From positions 1 through 64,000 of the forward strand of contig NZ_JASSOT010000055.1 in the NCBI RefSeq assembly GCF_030238365.1: 64,000 nucleotides of DNA, read 5' to 3'. Positions 35,042-44,054 of this stretch are shown one piece after another; the stretch's first letter is position 1; every line of letters begins with the position of its first letter. This DNA is from Lelliottia wanjuensis (GTDB lineage Bacteria; Pseudomonadota; Gammaproteobacteria; Enterobacterales; Enterobacteriaceae). Made by a program: the position numbers and the translations under genes. The notes under the pieces are model-generated. The model saw only the letters and a program-made list of their open reading frames with translations. It was not told the origin of the DNA and searched no databases.

Positions 35042-35570
35042 CAGGCATAATGTTGAAATTAAAAACAGTAGTGCGGACATCAGTCAATCTTCATCACCCA
35101 AAATGAATTAACGACTGTTTTTATTTCTCTGGCCGTTAAAGTGGTCGGACAAGGCAACATCCTTCTGCCCTGTCGCCGGTGGCCGACCGGCAACCAACCG
35201 GAGCCTTTTGTGCGAAAGCGCCATGCAGATCGATTCGTCCCTCCTTTAAGCGAATCGGGATAATGCCGGAAAGGCACTATCTCCGGAGGTTCCTTAACCG
35301 TCAGGTAAAATCCTGCCAGCGCCATTATTCTTCTGAATTCTGGCGCTGTTCCTTTTTTATTATTAATAAAAATGTAATAAGCCACTTTATTTCCCCGGGC
35401 ATAAAAGAATTTTGACTGTCGCCACCCGGGCCAGAGGCGTTTAATTGAAGGACCTAATGCTGTCGCCGACAGCGCCCTTTTAGCTCTGTGGTTTCCTGTA
35501 AGCAGAGTGTCCCCCCGGACCGGAAACTCCCTTCACATGCAAAATACCCGCAATATCCAAGGAGCACGTT
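35042..35570. other. intergenic region before two small ICE genes
   Basis: About 530 bp with no convincing gene. It contains several short GC-rich inverted repeats (around 35130-35215 and 35458-35530) of the kind that precede other genes in this block. CAAGGAG at 35559-35565 is the ribosome site of the next gene. Confidence 0.5.
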
Positions 35571-35870
35571 ATGATCCGTGATTTCACCATTATGCGCCAT
35601 TCCCTTAAAGACGCCGACACCGGAAAATATACTGAATATTTTCATGTCAGCCTGTATTACGCCAGCGTCCCGGACGATCCCTGGAGCCGGTTTAATCACT
35701 ATCTGTTATTCCCGACCCACGAACTGGCCCAAAGTTTTCTGAACCATCTCCGGACTGCCCGCAAATCCATTGACTGGCACTACTGGATATTGCAGGACGC
35801 CGACAGCCGGGCAGAACCCTGTCAGCAAACGGCCATGGTGGAAAGAGAAATACTTTCCCTGCCGTATTAG
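35571..35870 (+). CDS. hypothetical ICE protein (99 aa)
   Basis: Not recognised. CAAGGAG lies 5 nt before the ATG. The product is soluble and aromatic-rich (YFHVSLYYASVPDDPWSRFNHY, SIDWHYWILQDADS). It lies in the ICE accessory block between the terminator at 35.0 kb and pilL, followed after 37 bp by another gene of the same length. Confidence 0.6.
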   Translation: MIRDFTIMRHSLKDADTGKYTEYFHVSLYYASVPDDPWSRFNHYLLFPTHELAQSFLNHLRTARKSIDWHYWILQDADSRAEPCQQTAMVEREILSLPY

Positions 35871-35907
35871 CTCAGTAAAAAACACGCTATTTATGGAGCA
35901 AATAAAA

Positions 35908-36207
35908 ATGACGATATTCTCCCCGGATTTACAGGCTGAACTGCATCATATTTACCTTCAGGAAAAACACGCTGCCGGGCAGATACTACGACTTGCCCTG
36001 CAGCAGGGGTTCTGTCTTCAGGATCTCACTCGTCTGGCGGAAAAATACCGGATAAGCGTCAGCATTCTGGAGGAACACGACGGTAATTACTGCGTCCGGT
36101 ATGCCAACGGAGACGGCTTTTTTCATCGTTGCTTTTATCACGACAGGCAGCAGGCGCTGTCGTTTATGACCACGTTTGATCTCTGCGGCTCTGAAACCGG
36201 CCTGTAA
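35908..36207 (+). CDS. hypothetical ICE protein (99 aa)
   Basis: Not recognised. The start at 35908 has GGAG 9 nt upstream; the frame is open further upstream, overlapping the preceding gene, but without a ribosome site. The product is helical in its first half (LQAELHHIYLQEKHAAGQILRLALQQG) and beta-rich later (YCVRYANGDGFFHRCFY). A terminator follows at 36282. Confidence 0.6.
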   Translation: MTIFSPDLQAELHHIYLQEKHAAGQILRLALQQGFCLQDLTRLAEKYRISVSILEEHDGNYCVRYANGDGFFHRCFYHDRQQALSFMTTFDLCGSETGL

Positions 36208-36281
36208 CCCGTGTCAATGACGGAATATCTGCCAGACCTCATCCGTTACCACACCAGATCGGCCACTCCATCTCATTCCCC

Positions 36282-36316
36282 AAAACAGGCTCCGGCAACC
36301 GGGCCTGTTTTTTCAT
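36282..36316 (+). terminator. intrinsic terminator before pilL
   Basis: AAAACAGGC / GCCTGTTTT with an inner CCGG / CCGG extension and a one-base bulge, then TTC and T-rich sequence. It separates the small accessory genes from the conjugation operon. Confidence 0.85.
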
Positions 36317-36403
36317 TCTTTTCCCGTATCGCTTTTCCTGCTGAAGCGATAATCCCGTCCTTGCATGCTGCTCCCTGATGTTATTTCCCGGAGAACCTGT
36401 GTG

Positions 36404-36871
36404 ATGAAAATATCCCTTATTCCTGGCGTACTGTTACTGGCGGGTTGTACCGCCCGATCCGCTCCACCTTTACCCTGCCCCACGCCGCCAGCCCCGGCGC
36501 TCGCAGAAAGGGTGCATACCGCCCGCTATACGCTGGTTGATATCTCGCCAGCACAAACGCTGCGCTTTCCCCTGCGACAGATCATCAGTAAGACACTCCC
36601 GCCATCGGGAAAACATCATCGCCACCTGACCCGCGAAGAGGCGCTGCGCGGCTGGCTGAACGGCAGCGGTTACGGCCTGTGTTTACCGGTTACCACATCG
36701 ATGAGGCTGTTCTACGGCAGTCCGCTGCCGGATGCCCAGCGCCGGATGGGGCCGGTACGCACCGAAGCCGCACTGCAGACCATTGCAGGCAGCGCCTGGG
36801 TGATGACCACCGATGAGGTCAGTCGTACCGTCTGCTGGCAACCCGCACCGGCCATCCGGCCACTGGGCTGA
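36404..36871 (+). CDS. PilL N-terminal-like lipoprotein
   Basis: A 155-aa lipoprotein with signal peptide and lipobox LLLAGC (cysteine at about residue 14), then a Pro-rich linker and a secretin-N-like domain (ARYTLVDISPAQTLRFPLRQII..., LRGWLNGSGYGLCLPV). It matches the PilL N-terminal family found at the start of SPI-7-type transfer operons. GGAGA lies about 9 nt before the ATG. It is an outer-membrane lipoprotein candidate; other pil genes are absent from the window. Confidence 0.8.
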   Translation: MKISLIPGVLLLAGCTARSAPPLPCPTPPAPALAERVHTARYTLVDISPAQTLRFPLRQIISKTLPPSGKHHRHLTREEALRGWLNGSGYGLCLPVTTSMRLFYGSPLPDAQRRMGPVRTEAALQTIAGSAWVMTTDEVSRTVCWQPAPAIRPLG

Positions 36872-36881
36872 GGGCCATATT

Positions 36882-37580
36882 ATGCGAATCCTTTTGCTGC
36901 AGATGATACCGTTTTTCTGCCTCAGCCTGACCACCTTCGCCGCCACAGAAACCACGACCACCGCACAACAGACAGCCCGCCAGGCGCTCAGTGAAGCGCA
37001 GCTGGCAGAGCGCTGGGGACTCAGTCGTGAGGAGTGGAGCCAGTACCTGCAACTCCGACAGGGCGAGCGCGGCATCTGGTCGCCGGGTCTCGATCCCCTG
37101 ACCACGCTGGGCGTGGAGGCCGGCACCGATGAAGAGCGCCGCAAATATGCCGACCTGCTGGTGGAAAAAGAGTCCCGGCGGGTGGAAAAGGAGCTTGCGT
37201 TCCAGCGGGCTTATGATGCGGCCTGGAAGCGGCGTTACCCGCTGCTGACGCGAGTGACCGATGCCCGCCAGCAGACGCCGCGCTCCCCGACCAGCCGCCT
37301 GGCGGTCTTCGTGCGTGATAGCTGCCCGCCCTGCGAAAGGCGCCTGAAAACACTGCTGCGTTCCGGGCATCCGCTGGATATCTGGCTGGTTGGCAGCCAG
37401 GGCGACGACACCCGTCTGCGGCGCTGGGCGCTGGCGCAACAGATCGATCCACAGCAGGTCAAATCGCGGCTGATAACGCTCAACCATGATGCCGGTCGCT
37501 GGCAGCAATTCGGCGGCAAGCCGATCCCGTCGGTACTGGAACAGCAGGAGGGACAATGGCAGCCCGTAACCTCGCCCTGA
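36882..37580 (+). CDS. TIGR03759-family ICE transfer protein
   Basis: A 232-aa secreted or periplasmic protein (signal peptide ILLLQMIPFFCLSLTTFA) of the TIGR03759 family. Conserved features are LAERWGLSREEWSQY, then a thioredoxin-like C-terminal part with a C-x2-C pair (SCPPCERR near residue 150) and the ending QFGGKPIPSVLEQ. The start at 36882 lies 10 bp past pilL; the end overlaps the transglycosylase gene by 25 bp. Possibly a disulfide handler for the mating apparatus. Confidence 0.85.
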   Translation: MRILLLQMIPFFCLSLTTFAATETTTTAQQTARQALSEAQLAERWGLSREEWSQYLQLRQGERGIWSPGLDPLTTLGVEAGTDEERRKYADLLVEKESRRVEKELAFQRAYDAAWKRRYPLLTRVTDARQQTPRSPTSRLAVFVRDSCPPCERRLKTLLRSGHPLDIWLVGSQGDDTRLRRWALAQQIDPQQVKSRLITLNHDAGRWQQFGGKPIPSVLEQQEGQWQPVTSP

Positions 37581-38077
37581 TCCTGCTGCTGCCCGCCCTG
37601 ACCGCTCTGGCGTCATCGCATATTCCGTCAGGTTATCAGCAAGTGGCCCGCCAGGCACATATCCCGGCAGAGCTGCTCTACGCCGTGGCCCTGACCGAAA
37701 GCGGCACGGCGCTTTCCCGTGGCGTACATCCGTGGCCGTGGACGCTCAATGTCGGGGGCCGCGCCTGGCAGTACACCACACGGCAACAGGCATGTCGCGC
37801 CCTGAATCGGTTTTTGCGCACCCGGGACCCCCGGCGCATCGATGCCGGGCTGGGACAAATCAACATCGGCTGGAACGGGCAGCTTTTCGTCTCGCCGTGC
37901 GATGCACTGGATCCGTACCGGAATCTGCAGGTGGCGGCACGGCTGCTGCGCACACATTTCGACGCACAGCACAGCTGGCTTGATGCCGCCGGGCGCTATC
38001 ACCATCCGGCGGGAGGGCAGCCCGCCCTCCGTTACCGCCAGAAAGTGGCCCGTTATCTGCAGGACCTCTCCTCATGA
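37556..38077 (+). CDS. lytic transglycosylase of the conjugation system
   Basis: A 173-aa periplasmic muramidase of the SLT type. Signal peptide MAARNLALILLLPALTALAS; catalytic glutamate E48 in AVALTESG; GLGQINIGW as the conserved second motif; AARLLR helix downstream. It opens the peptidoglycan for the mating channel. Its start lies within the end of the TIGR03759 gene and its stop overlaps the next start (ATGA). Confidence 0.9.
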   Translation: MAARNLALILLLPALTALASSHIPSGYQQVARQAHIPAELLYAVALTESGTALSRGVHPWPWTLNVGGRAWQYTTRQQACRALNRFLRTRDPRRIDAGLGQINIGWNGQLFVSPCDALDPYRNLQVAARLLRTHFDAQHSWLDAAGRYHHPAGGQPALRYRQKVARYLQDLSS

Positions 38078-38595
38078 AAGAAGGAAAGCATGACATCATG
38101 AAAAATACCTTTCCTGCGATGCTGCTCGGTCTGAGCTTTCAGGCAGCCGCCGGTTTAACCGTGGTGGCCGATCTGGGCGGCGAGTCCACAGCCCCCTTGT
38201 ACGAGGCCATTCAGCCGGATGACGGGAATACGCCACCCTCCCCGCATTCCGTTCCCCCGGCGTTCAGTGAAAACACTATACTGCCCGTGATCTCGCCACA
38301 CCTGCATCCCGGCCCGGCGGCTTCCCGCCCGCTGTCGCTCCCCGGCTTCTCGCCACTGTTTCTGACCGGCGTCGATCCCTTTTCACTGCGCTGGCTGAAA
38401 CAGCATCACCAGGCGCTTCTCACCTTACAGGCCACCGGGCTGGTGGTGAATGTCGCCACATCGGCGCAACTGGAGAACCTGCGCCAGCAGGCTCCCGGGC
38501 TGACGCTGCTGCCGGTCAGCGGTGAAGATTTGGCGCAGCGCCTGAAGCTGGAGGCTTATCCGGTGCTGATCACCGAAACCGGACTGTCACAGTGA
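38074..38595 (+). CDS. PFL_4695-family ICE protein
   Basis: A 173-aa periplasmic protein of the PFL_4695 family. An N-terminal signal (MLLGLSFQAAAG) is preceded by a short charged stretch; the conserved part is GVDPFSLRWLKQHHQALLTLQATGLVVNV and ends VLITETGLSQ. The start ATG at 38074 overlaps the transglycosylase stop and has AGGA 9 nt upstream; an ATG at 38098 would remove the charged stretch. It immediately precedes traD. Confidence 0.83.
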   Translation: MKEGKHDIMKNTFPAMLLGLSFQAAAGLTVVADLGGESTAPLYEAIQPDDGNTPPSPHSVPPAFSENTILPVISPHLHPGPAASRPLSLPGFSPLFLTGVDPFSLRWLKQHHQALLTLQATGLVVNVATSAQLENLRQQAPGLTLLPVSGEDLAQRLKLEAYPVLITETGLSQ

Positions 38596-40691
38596 GTAAT
38601 CGCCACGTTATTGAAACCCTGCTGCGCCCGGCGGTGGAGCTGTACAGCGCCATCACCGCGCTGGCGGCGGCCTGTCTGTGCCTGGCCGCGCCCTGGTCCC
38701 TGATGCTGTCGCCCTCTGTCAGCAGGGTGATGGCGGGTGGCTTTATGGCCTTTGCCCTTTTCCGCGGACATCAGGGCATGACCATTCTGCGCTACCGCCG
38801 TAATATCCGCCGTCTGCCGCGCTATGTGCTTACGAGTCAGCAGATCCCCGTGAGCCACCGGGATCTGTTTATCGGGCGGGGGTTTCGCTGGCAGCCCGGA
38901 CATACCCGGCGCCTGCTGGCCTGCCGCCGCCCGGAAGCGGAGCGCTATGTCCTTCCAGGGCAGTTGTACCGGCAGGCCCGCGGGCTGGAAAAACGGGCAG
39001 AGCACCGCTGCCCGTGGCTGAACCGCCTGCTCTCCTGCGGGAGTATCCTCAACCCGGTGCGCCCGTTACCCGCCGTCGGCGGGAGTGCCCTGCTGCACGG
39101 CATTGAACTGAAAGAGTGCGCCGTCACGCTGCCACTGAGCGAACGTCCCGGCCACACCCTGGTGTTGGGCACCACCCGCGTGGGCAAAACCCGGCTGGCG
39201 GAGCTGTTTATCGCACAGGATATCCGGCGCGGTGAGGTGGTGATTGTCTTTGATCCAAAAGGCGACGCCGATCTGCTCCGGCGCACCCGGGCAGAAGCCC
39301 GACGCGCGGGGCGTGAGGATGCGTTTTATCTCTTTCATCTGGCGTACCCCGATATTTCAGCGCGCTACAATGCGGTAGGCCGGTTTGGGCGCATCTCCGA
39401 AGTGGCATCGCGTATTGCCGGGCAGCTTTCGGGGGAAGGGAACTCCGCCGCCTTTCGTGAGTTCGCCTGGCGCTTTGTGAATATCATCACCCGCGCCCTG
39501 GTGGCGCTGGGGCAGCGACCGGATTATCAGTTGATCGCCCGCCATGTTCTGAATATTGACGATCTGTTTATCGATTACGCCCGCTATTATTTATCGCAGA
39601 ATACGCCAAAAGCATGGGAAACCATTGCCCGGATAGCCGGTCAGGTCACGGATAAAAACACGCCCCGTAACCTTCAGGGGCGCGACAGTTATGTTGTCGC
39701 GCTGGAGCAGTATCTGGCGGCTACCCGATGCTACGATCCCATTATGGATGGCCTGCGATCAGCGGTGCGTTACGACAAAACCTACTTCGACAAAATCGTC
39801 GCCTCGCTGCTGCCGCTGCTGGAAAAACTCACCACCGGCAAAACCGCGCAGCTGCTGGCCCCCTGCTACAGCGATCTGAATGACCCACGCCCGATCTTCG
39901 ACTGGCAGCAGGTGATCCGTAAACGCGGCATCGTCTACGTCGGGCTGGATGCGCTTTCCGACAGCGAAGTGGCGTCGGCGGTGGGGAACTCGATGTTTGC
40001 CGATCTGGTCAGCGTCGCCGGGTATATCTATAAGTTCGGCGTGCATGACGGCCTGCCGGGGGCAGCCGCAACCCGTATCCCCATTAACCTGCATTGTGAT
40101 GAATTCAGCGAGCTGATGGGGGATGAGTTTATCCCGCTCATCAACAAAGGCGGTGGCGCTGGCGTGCAGGTCACGGCCTATACCCAGACCCTCTCCGATA
40201 TCGAAGCCCGCACCGGCAACCGTGCTAAAGCAGGCCAGGTGGTGGGCAATTTCAACAACCTGATCATGCTGCGTGTGCGGGAAACCGCCACTGCGGAACT
40301 GCTGACCAGCCTGTTGCCTGAGGTTGAGGTCCTGACCAGTACGGTGACTTCCGGCGTGACCGACTCCTCCGAACCGCAGAGCCAGACCGATTTTATCAGC
40401 AACACCCAGGACAGGGTCAGCGCCCTCAGCGTTCCGCTACTCGAACCTGCGGCATTAATTCAGCTTCCCAAAGGTCAGGCGTTCGCCCTGCTGGAGGGCG
40501 GGCAGTTGTGGAAAATTCGCCTGCCCCTGCCCGCCAGTGAAGATGACGATATCCCTGATGATATTCAGTATCTGGCAGAGGAGATGCGCCAGCACTATCA
40601 CAGCGGCGAACGGTGGTGGCACGGAACAGGGGGAGCGGAACCGCCCACTGATGCTGCTGAGGTTCAGGGAACAGGAAGCGCGGATGAGTGA
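38592..40691 (+). CDS. traD: type IV coupling protein TraD
   Basis: A 699-aa DNA-pumping ATPase that brings the relaxosome to the mating pore. Two N-terminal membrane helices (about 15-60), Walker A GTTRVGKT at 193-200, a Walker-like DPKGDAD, and Walker B in HCDEFSEL. The start is GTG overlapping the preceding stop (GTGA). It belongs to the ICE-type TraD group. Its stop overlaps the TIGR03747 gene. Full length, with an acidic C-terminal tail. Confidence 0.93.
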   Translation: MSNRHVIETLLRPAVELYSAITALAAACLCLAAPWSLMLSPSVSRVMAGGFMAFALFRGHQGMTILRYRRNIRRLPRYVLTSQQIPVSHRDLFIGRGFRWQPGHTRRLLACRRPEAERYVLPGQLYRQARGLEKRAEHRCPWLNRLLSCGSILNPVRPLPAVGGSALLHGIELKECAVTLPLSERPGHTLVLGTTRVGKTRLAELFIAQDIRRGEVVIVFDPKGDADLLRRTRAEARRAGREDAFYLFHLAYPDISARYNAVGRFGRISEVASRIAGQLSGEGNSAAFREFAWRFVNIITRALVALGQRPDYQLIARHVLNIDDLFIDYARYYLSQNTPKAWETIARIAGQVTDKNTPRNLQGRDSYVVALEQYLAATRCYDPIMDGLRSAVRYDKTYFDKIVASLLPLLEKLTTGKTAQLLAPCYSDLNDPRPIFDWQQVIRKRGIVYVGLDALSDSEVASAVGNSMFADLVSVAGYIYKFGVHDGLPGAAATRIPINLHCDEFSELMGDEFIPLINKGGGAGVQVTAYTQTLSDIEARTGNRAKAGQVVGNFNNLIMLRVRETATAELLTSLLPEVEVLTSTVTSGVTDSSEPQSQTDFISNTQDRVSALSVPLLEPAALIQLPKGQAFALLEGGQLWKIRLPLPASEDDDIPDDIQYLAEEMRQHYHSGERWWHGTGGAEPPTDAAEVQGTGSADE

Positions 40692-41394
40692 TCACGTCAG
40701 TCCGTCGCCTTCCCCCGGCCATAAAGGCCCGGTAACTATCCTGTTCGCTCTGGCAGGTCAGGTTATCGCCACGCTGCTGGCGGCGCTGTTTTTTCGTCTG
40801 CTGGCGGAGTGGACGGGCATCGCGTTCTTCTGGCCCGAACAGGGTGCGGAGCATGCACACCAGATGATGAACCGGGAACTGGCATGGTTTTCCGGCAATA
40901 TTGTTCGCAGCGTGGTGATGGCCGACCCGTCGGGTCATCTGAATCAGGCATTACTTCAGGTCTGGCAGTGGCTGTTTGTCGATACCGGAGTGATCATCTG
41001 GGGTGAACAGCAACATTATCGTTTTCTGGCGAATACCGCCGACTGGCGTCACGGGCTGAATACGTATCTCCAGGCCACGGTCTGGACCGTGCTGACCTTC
41101 ACGCTGCGCCTGTTTTTACTGCTGCTGACGGCCCCGCTGTTTGTGCTGACCACGCTGACTGGCGTGGTGGACGGTCTGGTACGCCGCGATATCCGCCGCT
41201 TTGGCAGCGGCTATGAATCCGGGTTTATTTACCATCATGCCCGGCGCACCCTACGTCCGGTGGTGTTTTTACCGTGGCTGATTTATCTGGCACTGCCGTT
41301 TACGGTGCATCCTGCTTTTATTTTGCTGCCTGCGGCGTTGCTGCTGGGGGTGTCGGTGTCTGTGACGGTGGGAGCATTTAAGAAATATCTATAG
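40684..41394 (+). CDS. TIGR03747-family ICE membrane protein
   Basis: A 236-aa integral membrane protein with about four to five hydrophobic helices (near 20-42, 130-160, 195-235) and the family-typical block TLTGVVDGLVRRDIRRFGSGYESGFIYHHARR. It is co-translated with traD (8-bp overlap). In related ICEs the next genes encode RAQPRD and TIGR03758; here a two-gene cargo on the opposite strand lies in between. Confidence 0.87.
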   Translation: MSDHVSPSPSPGHKGPVTILFALAGQVIATLLAALFFRLLAEWTGIAFFWPEQGAEHAHQMMNRELAWFSGNIVRSVVMADPSGHLNQALLQVWQWLFVDTGVIIWGEQQHYRFLANTADWRHGLNTYLQATVWTVLTFTLRLFLLLLTAPLFVLTTLTGVVDGLVRRDIRRFGSGYESGFIYHHARRTLRPVVFLPWLIYLALPFTVHPAFILLPAALLLGVSVSVTVGAFKKYL

Positions 41395-41559
41395 TATTCA
41401 GCCGTATCCAGACCTGCCAGTAGGTTATCAGGACTCCTGTATCCATCAGGGCAGGCATATCTCTCGGTGCGTTAACCTGTATCTTATGGGCAAAAGATCA
41501 TTTGTTATGCTGCCAGCTCAGATTAGCTGTTTTGCCATGAATTGCAGTGTTCCATCCAG

Positions 41560-41946
41560 TTAAGACGCATAAAACATAATAAAAGTGACCGCGACCAGCC
41601 CTATGACAGCCTGAACACTGAGAAAGTAAAGCCAGGTACGAACATTGAGTTTATCAACGGCCTCCTGATATTTTCTTGCCGCTTCTGCCGCCGCTTTATC
41701 GGCCTGCTGGAATTTGGCACTCAGGAGTTCTGCCGTCCGGTTTGCTGTAGTCTCTGCAGTACTATGAATACTGCTGATAACGTCATTTTCCAGCCTTTGA
41801 AGACGAGCCTCTGCTTTCTCAATAAAAGAAGAGAGTGCAACTGTAGCAGTTCTGGCTTTTTCGCCATCACGCTCTGCAGCATTCAGCAATTTTTCAGCTG
41901 CGTCAAAAAATAGCTGAATATCATGATCGGTAATAGGCTCTTTCAT
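41560..41946 (-). CDS. coiled-coil protein with C-terminal membrane anchor (cargo gene 2)
   Basis: A 128-aa unrecognised protein. Residues about 10-100 are a long, Ala/Glu/Lys-rich helical region likely to form a coiled coil (AEARLQRLENDVISSIHSTA, then KFQQADKAAAEAARKYQEA), and the last ~22 residues are a transmembrane helix (LYFLSVQAVIGLVAVTFIMF). The start at 41946 comes 2 nt after the upstream gene's stop, with GGA about 7 nt upstream. The pairing with a nuclease-like gene resembles membrane-tethered defence effectors; the function is unproven. Confidence 0.7.
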   Translation of the reverse strand: MKEPITDHDIQLFFDAAEKLLNAAERDGEKARTATVALSSFIEKAEARLQRLENDVISSIHSTAETTANRTAELLSAKFQQADKAAAEAARKYQEAVDKLNVRTWLYFLSVQAVIGLVAVTFIMFYAS

Positions 41947-41947
41947 A

Positions 41948-42682
41948 TTACATTCCATAGCTCCACCCACGCTCGTGGGCTTTCTGTTTATGTTCCATAT
42001 TCAATGTTTTTTCCCTGATTAGCTCTTTATTATTCTGGTAATCCATCCACCGACTGTAAGACATATTGAGTTCCATCAGGTCATCAAGGGCAACGAAATT
42101 CATTCCGCCTTCCGAACCCACAATGACTATCAGGGCACCAACTCCTGTCTCCCCGACGCCCTGGCACCAGCGTACAAGTTTCAGATAGTCTTTTTCCTCT
42201 TGATTCCGTTGCTGGTTTTTTGTCGCAATAGCATCATCTGCGATAGATTCTATAAAACTCTCCAGCACGAATGGCTGTTTTGAGTGAGGCTTACCGGTAA
42301 ACGCGTCAATGTACGGTGAAAAGATGCTTTCAACACCATTGAGAAAGGAAGGCGCTGTTTCTACATACCAGTGAACCTTTCGGGATATTTCTTGCTCCTG
42401 CTGCTTGCCCTCAAGGACTATTGATAACTTTTTGTATTTGGACAACTCTTTTTTTGAGCGATTTCCTTTAGCCTTAAACTCAATAAGACGCAACGTACCG
42501 GGGAACGCAAGCAGTAAATCCCCCAGCGCTTTATCTTCTGGCGTTTGTTGTAGCAGGCTGACAGCACCCGGCAAATACCCCGATTTCAGCCGCTTTCCTA
42601 CTGAAACTCCCAGCCCATAGAGAAAATTTCCAATCACCACATTTTCATACAGTTTCACGGTATCCCCCACTTTCCTCTCCAT
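41948..42682 (-). CDS. PD-(D/E)xK-like nuclease candidate (cargo gene 1)
   Basis: A 244-aa unrecognised protein. The sequence E13...D55-(12)-E68-F-K70 (LYENVV, LGDLLLAFPG, RLIEFKAKG) fits the PD-(D/E)xK nuclease pattern: a helix glutamate, an aspartate on one strand and ExK on the next. The rest is mixed alpha/beta with a charged C-terminus. The start codon is uncertain: ATG 42682 has a poor ribosome site, while GTG 42658 has GGGGG 5 nt upstream. It lies on the minus strand inside the plus-strand tra operon, translationally close to the coiled-coil gene. Confidence 0.65.
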   Translation of the reverse strand: MERKVGDTVKLYENVVIGNFLYGLGVSVGKRLKSGYLPGAVSLLQQTPEDKALGDLLLAFPGTLRLIEFKAKGNRSKKELSKYKKLSIVLEGKQQEQEISRKVHWYVETAPSFLNGVESIFSPYIDAFTGKPHSKQPFVLESFIESIADDAIATKNQQRNQEEKDYLKLVRWCQGVGETGVGALIVIVGSEGGMNFVALDDLMELNMSYSRWMDYQNNKELIREKTLNMEHKQKAHERGWSYGM

Positions 42683-42800
42683 CAGTCGGATATTGTCTGC
42701 CTGATAATTGCTTTCCTCAAGAAAACAATTAACTAAGGCAGCGCTCTCATGATTGCATCACCTTATTATCTCCCGCAAAGCAATCCTGGAGACAATTATC

Positions 42801-43112
42801 ATGAAAGGCATTGCACTGTTTACCACTATGGCGCTCGCCTGCACCGCCCATGCCGCCCCTACCTCTGAGCAGGCTAATCTGGCGCTGCTGACCCGGCAAC
42901 TGAACCAGATGGAAAGCACGCTGCAACGTGCTGAAGCCGAAGCCAGCCTCGCACCGGATACCCGTTTTCGTTTCGATTACCCTCAGGCATTCGACGATCT
43001 CCGGACTATCCGGTACGGCATCCACGATTACCTGGCCCCTTCCCGCACGCAGCCGCGCAATGTGACGGCCCTCTCCGGCCTGTACCGCCGTGAGGCCCGG
43101 GCTGATGAGTGA
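42801..43112 (+). CDS. RAQPRD-family ICE protein
   Basis: A 103-aa periplasmic protein: signal peptide MKGIALFTTMALACTAHA, then a helical body with LALLTRQLNQMESTLQRAEA and the family motif region, here RFRFDYPQAFDDLRTIRYGIHDYL in place of the name-giving RAQPRD. GGAG lies about 9 nt before the ATG. It resumes the transfer operon after the cargo insertion and overlaps the next gene. Confidence 0.87.
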   Translation: MKGIALFTTMALACTAHAAPTSEQANLALLTRQLNQMESTLQRAEAEASLAPDTRFRFDYPQAFDDLRTIRYGIHDYLAPSRTQPRNVTALSGLYRREARADE

Positions 43113-43338
43113 TGAACAACTCTCTGCCTTTCAGGCCGGAAGCTCGTCAAAACCCGCTGACGTCAATCTGGTGCTGTTGGGGCTGCTCTGTGCGGCGCTG
43201 TTTCTGTGGGCAGGCTGGTGTCTGGTCAGCCTCTACCGGGGGTTTTCCACCGGTTCGCTGACCCTGCGCCACCTTGGCGGCGTGGCTGCCCGCCTCTTCT
43301 TATTGCTGCTGGTCAGTTTCTGGCTGGTGCTCAGTTGA
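43105..43338 (+). CDS. TIGR03758-family ICE membrane protein
   Basis: A 77-aa protein with two membrane helices (about 21-42 and 58-76). The start MSDEQLSAFQAGSSSKPADVN is typical for the family. It overlaps the RAQPRD gene by 8 bp. A small inner-membrane component of the mating apparatus. Confidence 0.87.
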   Translation: MSDEQLSAFQAGSSSKPADVNLVLLGLLCAALFLWAGWCLVSLYRGFSTGSLTLRHLGGVAARLFLLLLVSFWLVLS

Positions 43339-43359
43339 ACGCTTTCAGGGAGTCATATT

Positions 43360-43698
43360 ATGCCGTTGCGTATCCGCATGCTTCTGTCGTCACTGGCGAT
43401 AGTCCTGCAACCGCTTACCGCCCATGCCGACCTGCCGGAGATGGAAGATCCTTCCCGTGGCAAGGGCGAGGGCATCATGGAGACCCTGCAGAACTACGGG
43501 TATGACATTGTTGTCCTGATGTCGCTGGCGATTTGCGCCGTCGGGTTTCTGGTGGTTGCCAACAGCTGTATTGGCACCTATGCCGAGATCCAGAACGGCA
43601 GAAAACAGTGGAAAGATTTAGGTGCGATGGCCGGGGTCGGTGCGATTTTGCTGGTGATCGCCATCTGGCTGCTGACCGAAGCCGGGGACATTCTGTAA
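43360..43698 (+). CDS. TIGR03745-family ICE membrane protein
   Basis: A 112-aa protein with a signal peptide ending PLTAHA, a short acidic linker with DPSRGKGEGIMETLQNYGYD, and two membrane helices. The layout is VirB2-like (pilin-like small protein with two hydrophobic helices), which is inference. It ends one base into the TIGR03750 start. Confidence 0.88.
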   Translation: MPLRIRMLLSSLAIVLQPLTAHADLPEMEDPSRGKGEGIMETLQNYGYDIVVLMSLAICAVGFLVVANSCIGTYAEIQNGRKQWKDLGAMAGVGAILLVIAIWLLTEAGDIL

Positions 43699-44054
43699 TG
43701 ACGATAACAATTGAGTTTCTGCCCGACCGTCTGAACCGGGAGCCCGTGGTGTTTCGCGGGATGACCACCATGGAGCTGCTGCTGGTCTTTCTCTGCGGTT
43801 TTTTCGCCGGCCTGCTGGGCGGTATTTTCCCGGCGTTCGCCCTGCATATCTGGGCGCTGATCCCGACGGGCGCGCTGGTCGGTGCCACCTTCTGCGTGCT
43901 GGCGGGAGGGCGCGCTATGTCGCGTCTCAAACGGGGTCGCCCGGATACCTGGCTGTACCAGAGCCTCAACGCCTTTCTGGCCCGTCGGGGGCTGGGCGAT
44001 CCCCGCCTGGTTCAGCACAGCGCCGTCTGGACAATCCGCAGGAGCGAAAAATGA
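43698..44054 (+). CDS. TIGR03750-family conjugal transfer protein
   Basis: A 118-aa membrane protein: FLPDRLNREPVVFRGMTTMELL followed by two hydrophobic helices (about 24-70) and a basic C-terminus. It resembles VirB3/TraL-type proteins that sit beside the VirB4 ATPase. Start and stop overlap neighbouring genes (TAATG, ATGA). Confidence 0.88.
   Translation: MTITIEFLPDRLNREPVVFRGMTTMELLLVFLCGFFAGLLGGIFPAFALHIWALIPTGALVGATFCVLAGGRAMSRLKRGRPDTWLYQSLNAFLARRGLGDPRLVQHSAVWTIRRSEK

Noticed and set aside
35080..35385. Minus-strand frame of 101 codons between the 35.0-kb terminator and the 99-aa genes
   Set aside because: It covers several inverted repeats and its translation shows no domain-like pattern; better explained as non-coding leader DNA.
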